A stretch of 60,376 nt of DNA. Source: Opitutus sp. GAS368 (GTDB lineage Bacteria > Verrucomicrobiota > Verrucomicrobiia > Opitutales > Opitutaceae). The translations under genes and the position numbers were made by a program. Where the stretch lies: positions 1 through 60,376 of the forward strand of contig CAMBRG010000006.1 of the NCBI GenBank assembly GCA_945869845.1, in the 5' to 3' direction. Positions within the stretch are counted from its first letter, which is position 1. Each line of letters opens with the position of its first letter. The notes beneath the pieces were generated by a model. That model saw only the letters and a program-made list of their open reading frames with translations, made no database searches and was not told where the DNA came from. This document shows, one piece after another, positions 15,301-25,420 of this stretch.

Positions 15301-17548
15301 CTTCCGACTCTGGGCCGGTATTTTCTTCAAGGTCCCTGTAGTCGATGCGAAGGAGCGCGCACTGTTCGAGATTGGGCAGGATGATTCGCCAGCTGCGCCG
15401 CAAGTCCGCAATAGCCTGGTAAAGGAGGTAGTCCTGAAACTTCTCACGATAGAGGCGGATGGTGGCGGGCGGAGCATTGTCTTCGGCTGTGTTCGCAAAC
15501 TCGGTCAGGGGAAGACCGAGCGCTTTGAAAACAGCTTCACCGAGATTGGAAAAAGTGAGCGACTTTCCGGGCGCATCATCGAGAGCTTTGCGAATCGCTG
15601 CGCGGAGACGCACGATTTGAACAAAGTCATTAAAATGGCCGGCCTGAAGGGCGGCATCCTGGCGATTATCCGTAAAGCTGAGGAGCTTTTGGTCCCCGCG
15701 CGGATAGCCGGCATCCGCGAGCTGATTTAGGATGGTAAAAGTAGTGATCGTGGTCGAAGTGCTGCGTCCCTCGCTGCCGAGCTTGGTAAGCTTGGTGCCC
15801 TCTTTGGTTTTGGTGTCGTAGAACGTGCCGCTGGTGGGATCGAACAAAAGTGGAGCACGCATGAACCATCCCCACCAGCGCTTGGGCGAACCCTCCGAGC
15901 AGTTTCCGAATTCGTCGAAGTAGAGCTTTGTTGGAAAGCGACCGGCGTAGTCTTTGCGCGGACTGAAGATGTCTTGCCGGTTCGCCTTCACCCAAGCGTC
16001 CGGCATCAACTCCATATCGGATTCGGAGTTCCAAATCCCTTCGCCCACGATCAAGTAGCCATCCTGAGTCTCGCTGTCTTCGTCAGATTCGCGCTCTAGA
16101 AACTCACGAGGTTCGAGCTTACTACCGACGCGCGTGACACAGATAAAGGCATGGCCGCTGGCGCGGCTGAAGACATTCGGGAAAATGGGTTTTTGCTGTT
16201 CGTCATCGGGACGAAAGAGACCGGGTTCCAGAGTGATGAACCGGCCCTCGCCGTCCTGATCCAAGGTCGTGTAAACCGAACCAGTCTGGGAGATGAATTG
16301 GTGAAGCTTGAAAGGGAGAAGCGTGTAGCGTTCGCCTGAGTCCTGAAGGCGTTTGTTGGCCAAGCTGATCCACTGAAGGAGCTGCTCCAGATAAAATCGT
16401 GCTGCGTCTGGCGAGGCACCAGATGCCTCGGATAGCTGGTTGACGATTTCCAGAAAGTCCAAAGGGCGACGCCGAACCAACCTATCCTCACGAATCTCAA
16501 GCGCGGCGCAGTTTTCTAGCCAAATTGCGACGGGGTGGGATTTGAGTTTAGCAACGCTATCGTCCGGCTGAATTGGCGAGGCAACAGCTTTGGCGAGGGC
16601 TTGTCGTCCCGGTATCGCGCCATCGAAATCGAGCGATCGGGTCAGGAGCTCGTTGACCACCTGCGTCGGCGCGAAGGGGCGGCCGAACAGCTTGGTGGCG
16701 ACTGCGGCCACTTGCGTCTGCTGCTCCGCCAGTGTGCCACCGGACACCATGGTAGCTGAAGTGCCGATGCAGACGAGATGATGGCCGCATTGCGACTGGA
16801 TGCGGCGCACCAACATCGCCACGTCGGCACCCTGGCGCCCACGGTAAGTGTGAAGTTCGTCAAAGGTGAGGAAGCGGAGATTCGCATATATGCCGTCGCG
16901 CAAGGGGCGTTCACGAACACGAGTGAGCAGCAGCTCCAGCATCATGTAATTTGTGAGCAGGATTTGCGGCGGATTATCGCGCATCTGCTGGCGCCGATCC
17001 TCTTTTTCCTGCCCGGTGTATTGCCCGAACGTGATGGGGAATTCCTTTCCCGTGCTGGCGGTGTAGTTGGCCTTGTAACGCTCAAATTCCGCGTGCTGGG
17101 AATTGATGAGTGCGTTCATCGGGTAAACGATCACCGCCGTGATGCCCTTCGCGCCGGGGTTTTTGAGCAGATAATCAAAGATCGTCCCGATGTAGGTGAG
17201 CGATTTTCCCGAACCGGTGCCGGATGTTACTACGAACCCCTTGCCGGCGGCACCTAGCTTTATGGCGTCAACCTGATGCCGGTAGAGATTGAAGAGCTGC
17301 CCCGACCTCGCGTCGCGAAAAATATCCGCGAAGGCAGGATGCACCAGTCCCTGCTCGGTGAGGGTACCGACATTTCCAGCCACCTCAAAAGATGGATTGA
17401 ATTGAAGGAGCGGTGACGGCCAGAGCGTGCCGCTTTTTAACGACTCATCGACTTTATGCCGGATGCCGTCATCCGCGATATTCAGGAAGCTTTTGATGTA
17501 AGCTTCGTAATCCTGAACGATGGCAGAGTGGGTGCGAAGAATGTCCAT
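12395..17548 (-). CDS. Giant DExH helicase with C-terminal DUF1998 and PD-(D/E)XK-like tail
   Basis: A 1717-residue superfamily 2 helicase. Walker A is SGTGSGKS (109-116), the DExH box is DELH (230-233), motif III is GTSAT, and the second RecA domain has SPTMELGIDI and QRSGRAGRSG near 1010. The C-terminal part matches DUF1998 proteins (LLSYYNQRDHKRIDR), but the Cys pair usual just before SYYNQ is absent (Ser and Asp instead), so the zinc site looks lost. The last 70 residues (PDFYYEPRIWVFCDG) resemble the Vsr-like nuclease fold found at this end of such helicases. Related proteins are DruE of Druantia and DrmA/DrmB of DISARM. First gene of the island. Confidence 0.85.
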   Translation of the reverse strand: MDILRTHSAIVQDYEAYIKSFLNIADDGIRHKVDESLKSGTLWPSPLLQFNPSFEVAGNVGTLTEQGLVHPAFADIFRDARSGQLFNLYRHQVDAIKLGAAGKGFVVTSGTGSGKSLTYIGTIFDYLLKNPGAKGITAVIVYPMNALINSQHAEFERYKANYTASTGKEFPITFGQYTGQEKEDRRQQMRDNPPQILLTNYMMLELLLTRVRERPLRDGIYANLRFLTFDELHTYRGRQGADVAMLVRRIQSQCGHHLVCIGTSATMVSGGTLAEQQTQVAAVATKLFGRPFAPTQVVNELLTRSLDFDGAIPGRQALAKAVASPIQPDDSVAKLKSHPVAIWLENCAALEIREDRLVRRRPLDFLEIVNQLSEASGASPDAARFYLEQLLQWISLANKRLQDSGERYTLLPFKLHQFISQTGSVYTTLDQDGEGRFITLEPGLFRPDDEQQKPIFPNVFSRASGHAFICVTRVGSKLEPREFLERESDEDSETQDGYLIVGEGIWNSESDMELMPDAWVKANRQDIFSPRKDYAGRFPTKLYFDEFGNCSEGSPKRWWGWFMRAPLLFDPTSGTFYDTKTKEGTKLTKLGSEGRSTSTTITTFTILNQLADAGYPRGDQKLLSFTDNRQDAALQAGHFNDFVQIVRLRAAIRKALDDAPGKSLTFSNLGEAVFKALGLPLTEFANTAEDNAPPATIRLYREKFQDYLLYQAIADLRRSWRIILPNLEQCALLRIDYRDLEENTGPESEAFWADVPVLSVLSHSDRADFVRTVLDFCRQDYAIESDLLHESRLRQAEKDFRSMLRAPWTLDRDEKLREPQHIRLHTLRPNTGLSAVSAGPASSLGKFIKLFVERQDLNVDLRKANYDAFINRLFGKLKSAGYLATSKARSSENQEVEVYRLVLHMVVWRAGDRETVRVDAVKQRSYKGRATVQPNAFFQRLYLRDFSQTKRLLGEDHTGQLNTDTRIDREAKFRRGDISALFCSPTMELGIDISNLSVVHMRNAPPNPANYAQRSGRAGRSGQAALVFTYCSSYSPHDRHYFEHKKDLVAGAVQAPKLDLCNRELLASHLNALLISLVGLPGLEAEGSGRPSLMRFVIDDGHKLELSPAVRSGLELSPATRSQVKATFQRVVHDIADELRANAASWFTDQWVDQNLSKVADHLDQSLERWRHIYRSARIILTRATQRIEAGVLTPGSDDYRKFDRQQKQASHQLGLLRNEGGGFAELSEFYPYRYLASEGFLPGYNFTRLPLRVFIPTPDGTAGEFISRPRAIALREFGPLNIIYHRGRKYRVNQLVTQDAESSLQSAKISTKAGYFFPRDQMDREICPMTGLNLADSANRETLQDLIEMSESRTEEIERISCAEEERISRGFDVQVFFSIDGGHFDRVRKAVVSTSENTLLNLRYIPTARLVHVSRNWRAQPNQDGFPLGLVSGDWRQSIPPADDKRPEVFKLVKLFTSNLADALYIQPVQPLGLNADGVITLQHALKRAIESVFQVEPAEIGVVSVGDPDSPNILLYEASEGSLGILSQFVEDVSKFRTVVDKAIELCLYHEEAYKAPASYRDLLSYYNQRDHKRIDRFTIKDALEKLRISSVTLSTNAKFSSYEDHYQSLLRSIDPTSSTERKFLDHLYAQGLRLPDAAQRRVEGIFVQPDFYYEPRIWVFCDGSPHDDPAVKADDEAKRQAIIARGDEVWVYYYLDDLAAKLTARPDIFKKVK

Positions 17549-17687
17549 GAGCAGGGGGCGATAGTGGCCAAGCGACTGACAAAGACTGAATGCGGCTTAA
17601 TCTTGTTGAGATCGCAAGAAACTACACGCGGCAAACAGACTCAGCTTGGACTTGCACCGATTACTCGGACACGAAGACGGGGATAAT

Positions 17688-17812
17688 TTATGGTTTTAGT
17701 GTGGACTCAAAAGTGACGGGTTTGATGCAACCGAGATTTGAGTGGAGTCGGGTGCGATTATAGAACGTCCCGATGTAATCGAAGACGGCGAAACGGGTCT
17801 CGGCGCCGGCGG
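17688..17812 (-). pseudogene. 3' remnant of an IS3-family transposase OrfB
   Basis: The minus-strand frame closing at TAA 17688-17690 reads RFAVFDYIGTFYNRTRLHSN and continues LGCIKPVTFE. This is the typical C-terminus of the rve integrase core of IS3-group OrfB proteins (YI..FYNr.RlHs.LGy.sP..fE). Only about 40 codons remain; upstream the frame meets unrelated Fn3-like sequence, so the rest of the element is gone. Confidence 0.7.
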
Positions 17813-17946
17813 CAAAGCGGCAGTGATGCCGTTGCTAAAAAATTCGTAGCCGGTGGCGGCGGACCAGGTGAGCGTGAACCCGGTGACGGTGAGCGCTGAG
17901 GTGGCGAAGCCGGACGGGATCGCGGGTACAGGTAGCACGAAGCCAT
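17811..17946 (-). pseudogene. Fragment of an Fn3-type repeat protein
   Basis: In a different minus-strand frame, this stretch reads PSGFATSALTVTGFTLTWSA followed by ATGYEFFSNG. It matches the first half of a fibronectin type III domain (pt.l.as..t.tsftltWsa..gatgY.vy.NG). The domain is cut off at the junction with the transposase relic. Secreted Verrucomicrobiota proteins often carry such domains, so this is probably a leftover of a large exported protein. Confidence 0.5.
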
Positions 17947-18047
17947 TTAAACAGTAGTCGGCTACCAGGACAGGTAACGCACCGAAGAAGCCCGGCCGCT
18001 TGCATCCGGGCACGACGCCCCCACATTGCCCGCAACACCCCTCTGCT

Positions 18048-18500
18048 ATGATCACTCGCTTCCTTCGCACCGCGCTTCCGCTGGCCCTCGCGTTGTTCTT
18101 CACCGGATGCAGCACCATCGATAGCCGCATTCGGGAAAAGTCCGCCGTCTTTGCCGCGCTCGATGCGCCGACACAGGACAAAATCAGACTCGGCCGCATC
18201 GAGGTCGGGTTCTCAACGGACCTCGTCTATATGTCGCACGGGGCGCCCGATGAGCGCCTCACCACGACGAGCGCCACGGGCTCCGACGAGACCTGGATCT
18301 ACAACAGCTATAGCCAAGAATATCTCGGTTCGGCCCTCGTTGGTTATCGGCGTTACGTCGTGATCGATCCCAAGACCCGTCAGCCCATCGTCTACTTCGA
18401 GCCAGTCTATGACTCGATTTATCGCGAACGGGTCGAGGAACGCATCCGGATCATTTTCAAAGGCGGCAAGGTCGAGGCGATCGAACAAGTGAAGCGCTGA
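18048..18500 (+). CDS. Lipoprotein, possibly BamE/OmlA-like fold
   Basis: A 150-residue protein starting at ATG 18048. The signal MITRFLRTALPLALALFFTG ends in a lipobox with Cys at about 21. The mature protein contains KIRLGRIEVGFSTDLVYMSH and GAPDE, a pattern of a short helix followed by a Gly-aligned strand seen in SmpA/OmlA-type small outer-membrane lipoproteins, and then several beta strands ending in VEERIRIIFKGGKVEAI. An exact family is not certain. It is transcribed towards the convergent aat gene 20 bases away. Confidence 0.65.
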   Translation: MITRFLRTALPLALALFFTGCSTIDSRIREKSAVFAALDAPTQDKIRLGRIEVGFSTDLVYMSHGAPDERLTTTSATGSDETWIYNSYSQEYLGSALVGYRRYVVIDPKTRQPIVYFEPVYDSIYRERVEERIRIIFKGGKVEAIEQVKR

Positions 18501-18520
18501 GTCGGCATCGCGCCCCGCCG

Positions 18521-19213
18521 TCACGGCAGCGGGTCTTGACGCGGCGGAAACAACTCACGGCCGGCGCCCAACTCCTTCGCCAAGCCGGCCAGAAAAACGG
18601 CGCGCGTCACTTCACGCGCACCGAGCCGCGCCAAGTGGGGCGTGAGTTGCTGGATGTCCATCCACGCCTGCCCGCGCTCGCGCAGATAAGTCGCGAGAAA
18701 CCAGATCGCCAATTTCGAGGCGTTATCCACGCGGTGAAACATGCTCTCCCCGCCAAAAAAACCGCCCGCATCCACGCCGTAGAGTCCGCCGACCAATTCC
18801 TCGCCCTGCCACACCTCGACGCTGTGCGCCTGCCCCGCGTGATGCAGCGCAGTGTAGGCCTCGAGCACGGCCGGGCTGATCCACGTGCCTTCTTGTTCGG
18901 GCCGACTGGCCGCGGCACACGCTGCGATCACGGCCGGGAACGCGCGGTCGATCGAGTAACTCCAACCGCTTTTTCGCGCTGCCTTTTCCAGGGTGCGCCC
19001 CGGCGTAAGCTCGTCGAAAACCAACACCGCCCGCACGCGCGGGCAACACCAAGGGATCAGCTCGGTGACGCCGCCGGGCCACGGAAAAATCCCCCGGCGA
19101 TACGCCGCGCGGAGATTCTCCACGGTCAACGCCGTCGCATCGGTGCTCGCGACGACCTCGCGTCCGCGCGCCAACGCCGCACCCTCGGGAAAGATTAACG
19201 TTGGACTCAGCAC
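18521..19213 (-). CDS. aat: Leucyl/phenylalanyl-tRNA--protein transferase
   Basis: A 230-residue protein. It transfers Leu or Phe from charged tRNA to N-terminal Arg/Lys of proteins, making them N-degrons for ClpS/ClpAP. Diagnostic segments are AYRRGIFPWP near residue 37, WCCPRVRAVL, the EGTWI and AYTALHHAGQAHSVEVW region, GGLYGVDAGGFFGGESMFHR, and DIQQLTPHLARLGAREV near the C-terminus. The start is GTG at 19213; the family N-terminus (FP....A) follows at once, which supports it. It sits 39 bases downstream of gpsA on the same strand. Confidence 0.95.
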   Translation of the reverse strand: MLSPTLIFPEGAALARGREVVASTDATALTVENLRAAYRRGIFPWPGGVTELIPWCCPRVRAVLVFDELTPGRTLEKAARKSGWSYSIDRAFPAVIAACAAASRPEQEGTWISPAVLEAYTALHHAGQAHSVEVWQGEELVGGLYGVDAGGFFGGESMFHRVDNASKLAIWFLATYLRERGQAWMDIQQLTPHLARLGAREVTRAVFLAGLAKELGAGRELFPPRQDPLP

Positions 19214-19252
19214 CGCTCGCGCTTCCTGAACTCCCTCTGCTCCCCTGCCCGC

Positions 19253-20254
19253 TTACTCGCGTTTCAGCCCGCGCAACATCAGCGTATGCAACGCGAGCGC
19301 CGGGGCCTTGCCCTCAAACAGGATGGCGTGCATCTCGCGCAAAATCGGGGCGTCGATCTTCCGCTCCACGCATAATCCGTGAAACGACTCGGTGGTCCGG
19401 TAGCCTTCGACGACGGTCTTCCGATGCGCGATCAATTCGGCGGCGCTCCGACCTTCGCCGATGCGCTGGCCAAACTCCCGGTTGCGGCTCCACGCGCCGT
19501 GGCAGGTCGCCACGAGATCGCCGAATCCGCTCAGGCCGTAGAACGTCTCGGGCCGCGCGCCGAGCGCCGCGCCCACCCGGACCATTTCGGCGAGCGCCCG
19601 GGTCAGGAGCGCGGCATTGGCGTTGTCACCGAGCCCGAGACCGGCCGCACAACCCGCCGCGATGGCGTAGATGTTTTTTAGGCAACCGCCGTATTCGACG
19701 CCGGCCAAATCATCGCTCGTGTACACGCGCAGCGTCGGCCCGCTCAACGCCGCCTGCACGTCGGCCAGCCACGCTTGCGCATCGCGCCCGGCCCCCAGCA
19801 CCATCGCGGCGGGCAAACCGCGCGCGACCTCGGCCGCGTTCGTCGGGCCGGTCAGCGCACCCGCCGGGACATCGGGCTGCACGGCGGCGATGACCTGCGC
19901 CGGCCGCAGATGCGAGCCGACCTCCAGGCCCTTCGACAAACTCACCACGAGCTTCAATGGCGTGCCCGTGCCCCGCGCCGCCAGCACCCGGGCGGAGGTT
20001 TCCCGCAAGGCCTGCGACGGGCAGGCCAGCAAAACGACGGTCGACACGCCGAGAGCCGCCGAAAGATCGGCCGTGATCGCCAACGACTCGGGCAACGCGA
20101 TCCCGGCAAGATAGTCCCGGTTCTCCCGGGTCGCCAAAAGCGCGGCCGCCTGCTCCGGCCGGCGTGGCACGAGCACCACGGGCCGGCCCAGCCGCGCGAG
20201 ATGCACCGCAAACGCAGTGCCCCAAGCTCCGGCTCCGACGACGCAGAATTTCAT
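19253..20254 (-). CDS. gpsA: Glycerol-3-phosphate dehydrogenase [NAD(P)+]
   Basis: A 333-residue protein of normal length that reduces dihydroxyacetone phosphate to sn-glycerol 3-phosphate for phospholipid synthesis. The NAD(P) motif VVGAGAWGTAFAVHLARLG is at residues 5-23, the catalytic Lys is in GGCLKNIYAIAAGCAAGL, and GFGDLVATC and SRNRE(F)G follow in the right order. It lies downstream of lysA on the same strand with a 139-bp spacer holding two kinds of dispersed repeats. Confidence 0.97.
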   Translation of the reverse strand: MKFCVVGAGAWGTAFAVHLARLGRPVVLVPRRPEQAAALLATRENRDYLAGIALPESLAITADLSAALGVSTVVLLACPSQALRETSARVLAARGTGTPLKLVVSLSKGLEVGSHLRPAQVIAAVQPDVPAGALTGPTNAAEVARGLPAAMVLGAGRDAQAWLADVQAALSGPTLRVYTSDDLAGVEYGGCLKNIYAIAAGCAAGLGLGDNANAALLTRALAEMVRVGAALGARPETFYGLSGFGDLVATCHGAWSRNREFGQRIGEGRSAAELIAHRKTVVEGYRTTESFHGLCVERKIDAPILREMHAILFEGKAPALALHTLMLRGLKRE

Positions 20255-20266
20255 GCCCGCTTATTG

Positions 20267-20293
20267 CCCACGGAATACACGGAAGACACGGAA
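20267..20293. repeat. Degenerate CACGGAA-type repeat upstream of gpsA
   Basis: CCCACGGAATACACGGAAGA followed by CACGGAA has the same design as the tract at 7208-7233, with G for A in the unit. It lies 13 bases upstream of the gpsA start. Confidence 0.55.
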
Positions 20294-20314
20294 GAAATTT
20301 CGCGAACCTCGGTC

Positions 20315-20363
20315 GTAGGGGCGGCGCTCGTCGCCGCCCGGGGGCGTCCACGAGGGACGCCCC
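20315..20363. repeat. Two adjacent hairpin repeats between lysA and gpsA
   Basis: The first palindrome is GTAGGGGCGGCG-ctcgt-CGCCGCCC (20315-20339) and the second is GGGGCGTCC...GGGACGCCCC (20341-20363). They share the GTAGGG-led design of the dispersed hairpin family, here between two genes on the same strand. Confidence 0.65.
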
Positions 20364-20393
20364 GACTCGGGCTCGTTTCCGCCGGCTCTTTTC

Positions 20394-21698
20394 TCACTTC
20401 AAAAACGCCGGGATTTTTTCGTTGGCGATCATCGACTCGAAGCTCTCGCGCGCGTTTACCAACTCAAAGGCGCTGCCCTGCACCATCACCTCGGCCGGCA
20501 GCGCGCGGGTGTTGTAGCGGCTCGACATGGTCGAGCCATAAGCGCCGGCACTCATGAACGCGATATACTCGCCCTCGCCCACTTCTTGGATTTGCCGGTC
20601 CTTGGCGAAGCAGTCTCCGCTCTCGCAGATCGGGCCGACCACATCGGCGACGAGCGCGCGGCGCGTCGTGTCGCGGTGCAACGGCACGATTTCGTGGAAG
20701 GCTTCATACATCGCGGGGCGCACGAGATCGTTCATCGCGGCGTCCACGATGAGGAAACTCTTTCCGGAGCCGCGCTTGAGGTGCTCCACTTTGGACAGGA
20801 GCACGCCGGCGTTGCCGACCATGAAGCGGCCGGGCTCCAGCAGAATCTTGAGCCCGAGCGGCTGAAGCAGGGGCACGAGCGCCGCGCCGTAAGCTTCAGG
20901 CGTGAGCGGACGCGTCCCGGCGGGCTGGGCGTCCCACCAAGCGGCGCTGCCGCTGGCGAGGGCGTCTTTGTAGACGATGCCGATGCCGCCACCGATCGAG
21001 AAATAAGTGATGCCATACTTCGCCTTCAACTCGGCGGCGAAGGGCGCGACCTTGGCCACGGCCTCGGCAAACGGGCCGACTTCCGTGAGCTGAGAACCGA
21101 TGTGCATCTGCACGCCGCGCAGCTGGATGTTGGGGTATTTCGCCGCGGCCTCGTAGGCGGCGGCGGCGAACTTCAGCGGGATGCCAAATTTGTTGTCACT
21201 CTTGCCCGTCGTGATCTTGGCGTGCGTGTGGGCGTCGACATCGGGGTTGATCCGGATCGCGATGGGCGCCTTCACCCCGAGCTTGCCCGCGACGTGGTTG
21301 ATGCGGGCGAGCTCGGGTTCGCTCTCGACGTGGAACGAGAAAATCCCGCTCTCCAATGCCAGCTGAATCTCGGCCTCGGTCTTGCCGACGCCGGCAAAGA
21401 CGCTGCGCTTCACATCCGCACCGGCGGCCAGCACGCGGCGGAGCTCGCCTCCGCTCACCAAATCGAACGCTGCGCCCAACTTTGCGAAGTGGCGGAGCAC
21501 GGCGAGACCGGAGTTGGCCTTCATCGCATAGCAGATCTGCACATCCAGCCCGTTCAGGCTGCCGGCCAACCGGTTGTAGTTGTCCGCCATCGTCGCCGCG
21601 CTCGTGACGTAGGTCGGCGTGCCGTAGAGCCGGGCGACCTCGGCGAGATCGACCGACTCGCAGTTTAGATTCTGACCAATGTAGCGGAAATGATGCAT
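20394..21698 (-). CDS. lysA: Diaminopimelate decarboxylase
   Basis: A 434-residue fold-type III PLP enzyme that converts meso-diaminopimelate to L-lysine. The PLP lysine is in CYAMKANSGLAVLRHF near residue 55, the HIGSQLTE loop and GGGIGI phosphate-binding segment follow, and the C-terminal ESGDCFAKDR holds the active-site Cys from the partner subunit. YNTRALPAEVMV is the usual C-terminal strand. ATG 21698 (MHHFRYIGQNL) is chosen because the longer frame adds an unrelated leader. It probably forms an operon with gpsA and perhaps aat. Confidence 0.95.
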   Translation of the reverse strand: MHHFRYIGQNLNCESVDLAEVARLYGTPTYVTSAATMADNYNRLAGSLNGLDVQICYAMKANSGLAVLRHFAKLGAAFDLVSGGELRRVLAAGADVKRSVFAGVGKTEAEIQLALESGIFSFHVESEPELARINHVAGKLGVKAPIAIRINPDVDAHTHAKITTGKSDNKFGIPLKFAAAAYEAAAKYPNIQLRGVQMHIGSQLTEVGPFAEAVAKVAPFAAELKAKYGITYFSIGGGIGIVYKDALASGSAAWWDAQPAGTRPLTPEAYGAALVPLLQPLGLKILLEPGRFMVGNAGVLLSKVEHLKRGSGKSFLIVDAAMNDLVRPAMYEAFHEIVPLHRDTTRRALVADVVGPICESGDCFAKDRQIQEVGEGEYIAFMSAGAYGSTMSSRYNTRALPAEVMVQGSAFELVNARESFESMIANEKIPAFLK

Positions 21699-21886
21699 GG
21701 GAATTAAAAGGGCGGGAAAAGCCGACACGGTGCGAGTTTCGCCTTGAAAAAACCAATCCAAAATTGCGTCTTTGCCTCATCGTGCTGCGTTTTCTCGCCA
21801 ACCTCCTCCACCGCCCCGCCATCCGCTTCGGATTGGCCCGGGATCGCCGTGGCAGTCGGCTGCGCGATCCGAGGTTCGTCAGTTTT

Positions 21887-22039
21887 ATGGCGCAAAGCAA
21901 TCGGAGGTCCCTCGATACCGATCTGCAGGACACCCTGTTGCGCGGCCGCAAGCTGGTGCGTCACGCCGTCGTCGCGGCGGCCATCGCCGGGGCGGCTTGG
22001 TTTGCCCTCGAGAGCGCGCAGGCGCTTTCAATATTCTGA
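21887..22039 (+). CDS. Possible small membrane protein
   Basis: An ATG at 21887 opens a 50-codon frame, MAQSNRRSLDTDLQDTLLRG, followed by a hydrophobic helix (HAVVAAAIAGAAWFALES) and a short tail. The charged-then-hydrophobic layout is protein-like. It lies 45 bases upstream of the LEA-type lipoprotein gene on the same strand. There is no recognised family, so it may be chance. Confidence 0.3.
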   Translation: MAQSNRRSLDTDLQDTLLRGRKLVRHAVVAAAIAGAAWFALESAQALSIF

Positions 22040-22083
22040 GCGCGGCCTTGCGATTTGGCAGGGGACCGACTTGCCTCGGCCCC

Positions 22084-22578
22084 ATGTCGAATCACTCCCC
22101 TTTCAAGCGGTGTATGGGCCTGTTGCTTGGTCTTTGCGCCATGACCTTCGTCGCCGGCTGTGGCAGCGGCTTCAAACTGACCGGCGTGACCGTGAGCCTC
22201 GTCGATATCAAGCCCGCTGAGGCGACCGCACTCGAGTCCAGCGCGTTGCTGACCCTGCGCTACTCCAACGAAAACGTGATTCCGATCGGGCTCTCGGGTT
22301 CGAGCCACAAGGTCTATCTCAACGGCAGCTACGTCGGCAAAGCGCTCAGCAAAGACCCGGTCGGCCTCGCGGCGCTCACCAGCACCACGCAGGACGTGAC
22401 GGTGCGGTTCGAAAATCTCGCCCTGATGCGGCAACTCGTCGCGGTGCGCGAACAGCAAACCGCCGCCTACAAAATTGAGAGCGTGCTTTACGTGACGAGC
22501 GGCGAAGAGGAATTGAATATCAAGACCTCCAACTCCGGCAGCGTCGATCTGCGGGCGCTCACCTCGGCCGCGAAGTAA
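22084..22578 (+). CDS. LEA14/WHy-domain lipoprotein
   Basis: A 164-residue protein with lipoprotein signal MGLLLGLCAMTFVAGC. The mature part reads GVTVSLVDIKPAEATALESS, then LTLRYSNENVIPIGLSGSSH and KVYLNGSYVGKAL, the pattern of the LEA type 2/WHy beta-sandwich domain (v.l.di.....l....l.y.N.n..pl....y.vylNg..vg). In bacteria these periplasmic lipoproteins are associated with stress and envelope functions; the role here is unknown. It converges with sdhB over a hairpin repeat. Confidence 0.75.
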   Translation: MSNHSPFKRCMGLLLGLCAMTFVAGCGSGFKLTGVTVSLVDIKPAEATALESSALLTLRYSNENVIPIGLSGSSHKVYLNGSYVGKALSKDPVGLAALTSTTQDVTVRFENLALMRQLVAVREQQTAAYKIESVLYVTSGEEELNIKTSNSGSVDLRALTSAAK

Positions 22579-22604
22579 GCCCGGCGCGGCGCGGCCGACG
22601 AGGC

Positions 22605-22629
22605 GGACGGCTCGGAGAGCCGTCCCTAC
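22605..22629. repeat. Perfect 9-bp-stem hairpin repeat at a convergent junction
   Basis: GGACGGCTC-gga-GAGCCGTCC is followed by CTAC. Read on the minus strand it is GTAGGGACGGCTC-tcc-GAGCCGTCC, so it belongs to the GTAGGG-led hairpin family. It separates the LEA-type lipoprotein gene (plus) from sdhB (minus) and could terminate both. Confidence 0.75.
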
Positions 22630-22646
22630 CGATCTGACTGAAGAGC

Positions 22647-23459
22647 TTACGCCCCGCCGCCACCCGTGTTGGCGGGCGCAGCCTTGAAGGCGGAACGAAA
22701 CGACGCCTTCAAGTAATCACGGTTCATCCGCGCGATGAAATCGTGAGAGATGAGTTTGGGGCACGCGGCGCTGCACTCGTATTGATTGGTGCAACTGCCA
22801 AAACCGAGTGCGTCCATCGTGTTCACCATCGCGAGCACGCGGCGGTTGCGCTCGGCTTGGCCTTGGGGCAAAAGACCGAGGTGGGAAACTTTGGCCGAGA
22901 CAAAGAGCATCGCGCTAGCGTTTTTGCAGGCCGCGACGCACGCACCGCAACCGATGCACTGGGCGGCATCCATCGCGAGGTCGGCGTCACCCTTCGCGAT
23001 CGGCAGGGCGTTGGCGTCGGGCGCGGAGCCCGCGCGCGCGGTGATAAACCCTCCGGCTTGCTGAATTTTGTCGAACGCGGCCCGATCGGTCACGAGATCC
23101 TTGATGACGGGAAACGCCCGCGCCCGGAACGGCTCGACGACGATGGTATCACCGTCGCTGAACGAGCGCATGTAGGTCTGGCAGGTGGCGATGCCTTTGC
23201 CGGGGCCATGGGGCTTGCCGTTAATCGTGCAAGAGCACGTGCCGCAGATACCCTCGCGGCAATCGTGGGCAAAGGCGATCGGCTCGATGCCTTGCGCCGC
23301 GAGCTCGTCGTTGACCACGTCGAGCATCTCCAAGAACGACATGTTCGGGTTGAGATCCTTTGCGGGATAATCGACGAACTTGCCCGGCTGCGCGGGGCCG
23401 GACTGGCGCCAGACGCGGAGGGTGACGGAGAAAAGTTTCTGGGTGTTTACGGCGACCAT
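22647..23459 (-). CDS. sdhB: Succinate dehydrogenase/fumarate reductase iron-sulfur subunit
   Basis: A 270-residue protein. The plant-type [2Fe-2S] domain carries [15 protein letters not shown] near residue 65. The C-terminal ferredoxin domain carries [15 protein letters not shown] near 143 and [17 protein letters not shown] near 200 for the [4Fe-4S] and [3Fe-4S] clusters. It passes electrons from the FAD of SdhA to quinone at SdhC. Last gene of sdhCAB, 16 bases after sdhA. Confidence 0.96.
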   Translation of the reverse strand: MVAVNTQKLFSVTLRVWRQSGPAQPGKFVDYPAKDLNPNMSFLEMLDVVNDELAAQGIEPIAFAHDCREGICGTCSCTINGKPHGPGKGIATCQTYMRSFSDGDTIVVEPFRARAFPVIKDLVTDRAAFDKIQQAGGFITARAGSAPDANALPIAKGDADLAMDAAQCIGCGACVAACKNASAMLFVSAKVSHLGLLPQGQAERNRRVLAMVNTMDALGFGSCTNQYECSAACPKLISHDFIARMNRDYLKASFRSAFKAAPANTGGGGA

Positions 23460-23475
23460 GGTGGACAGGGATGGA

Positions 23476-25395
<1,920 letters not shown>

Positions 25396-25420
25396 GGCGA
25401 TAGACGTAAGAATTTAGAAA

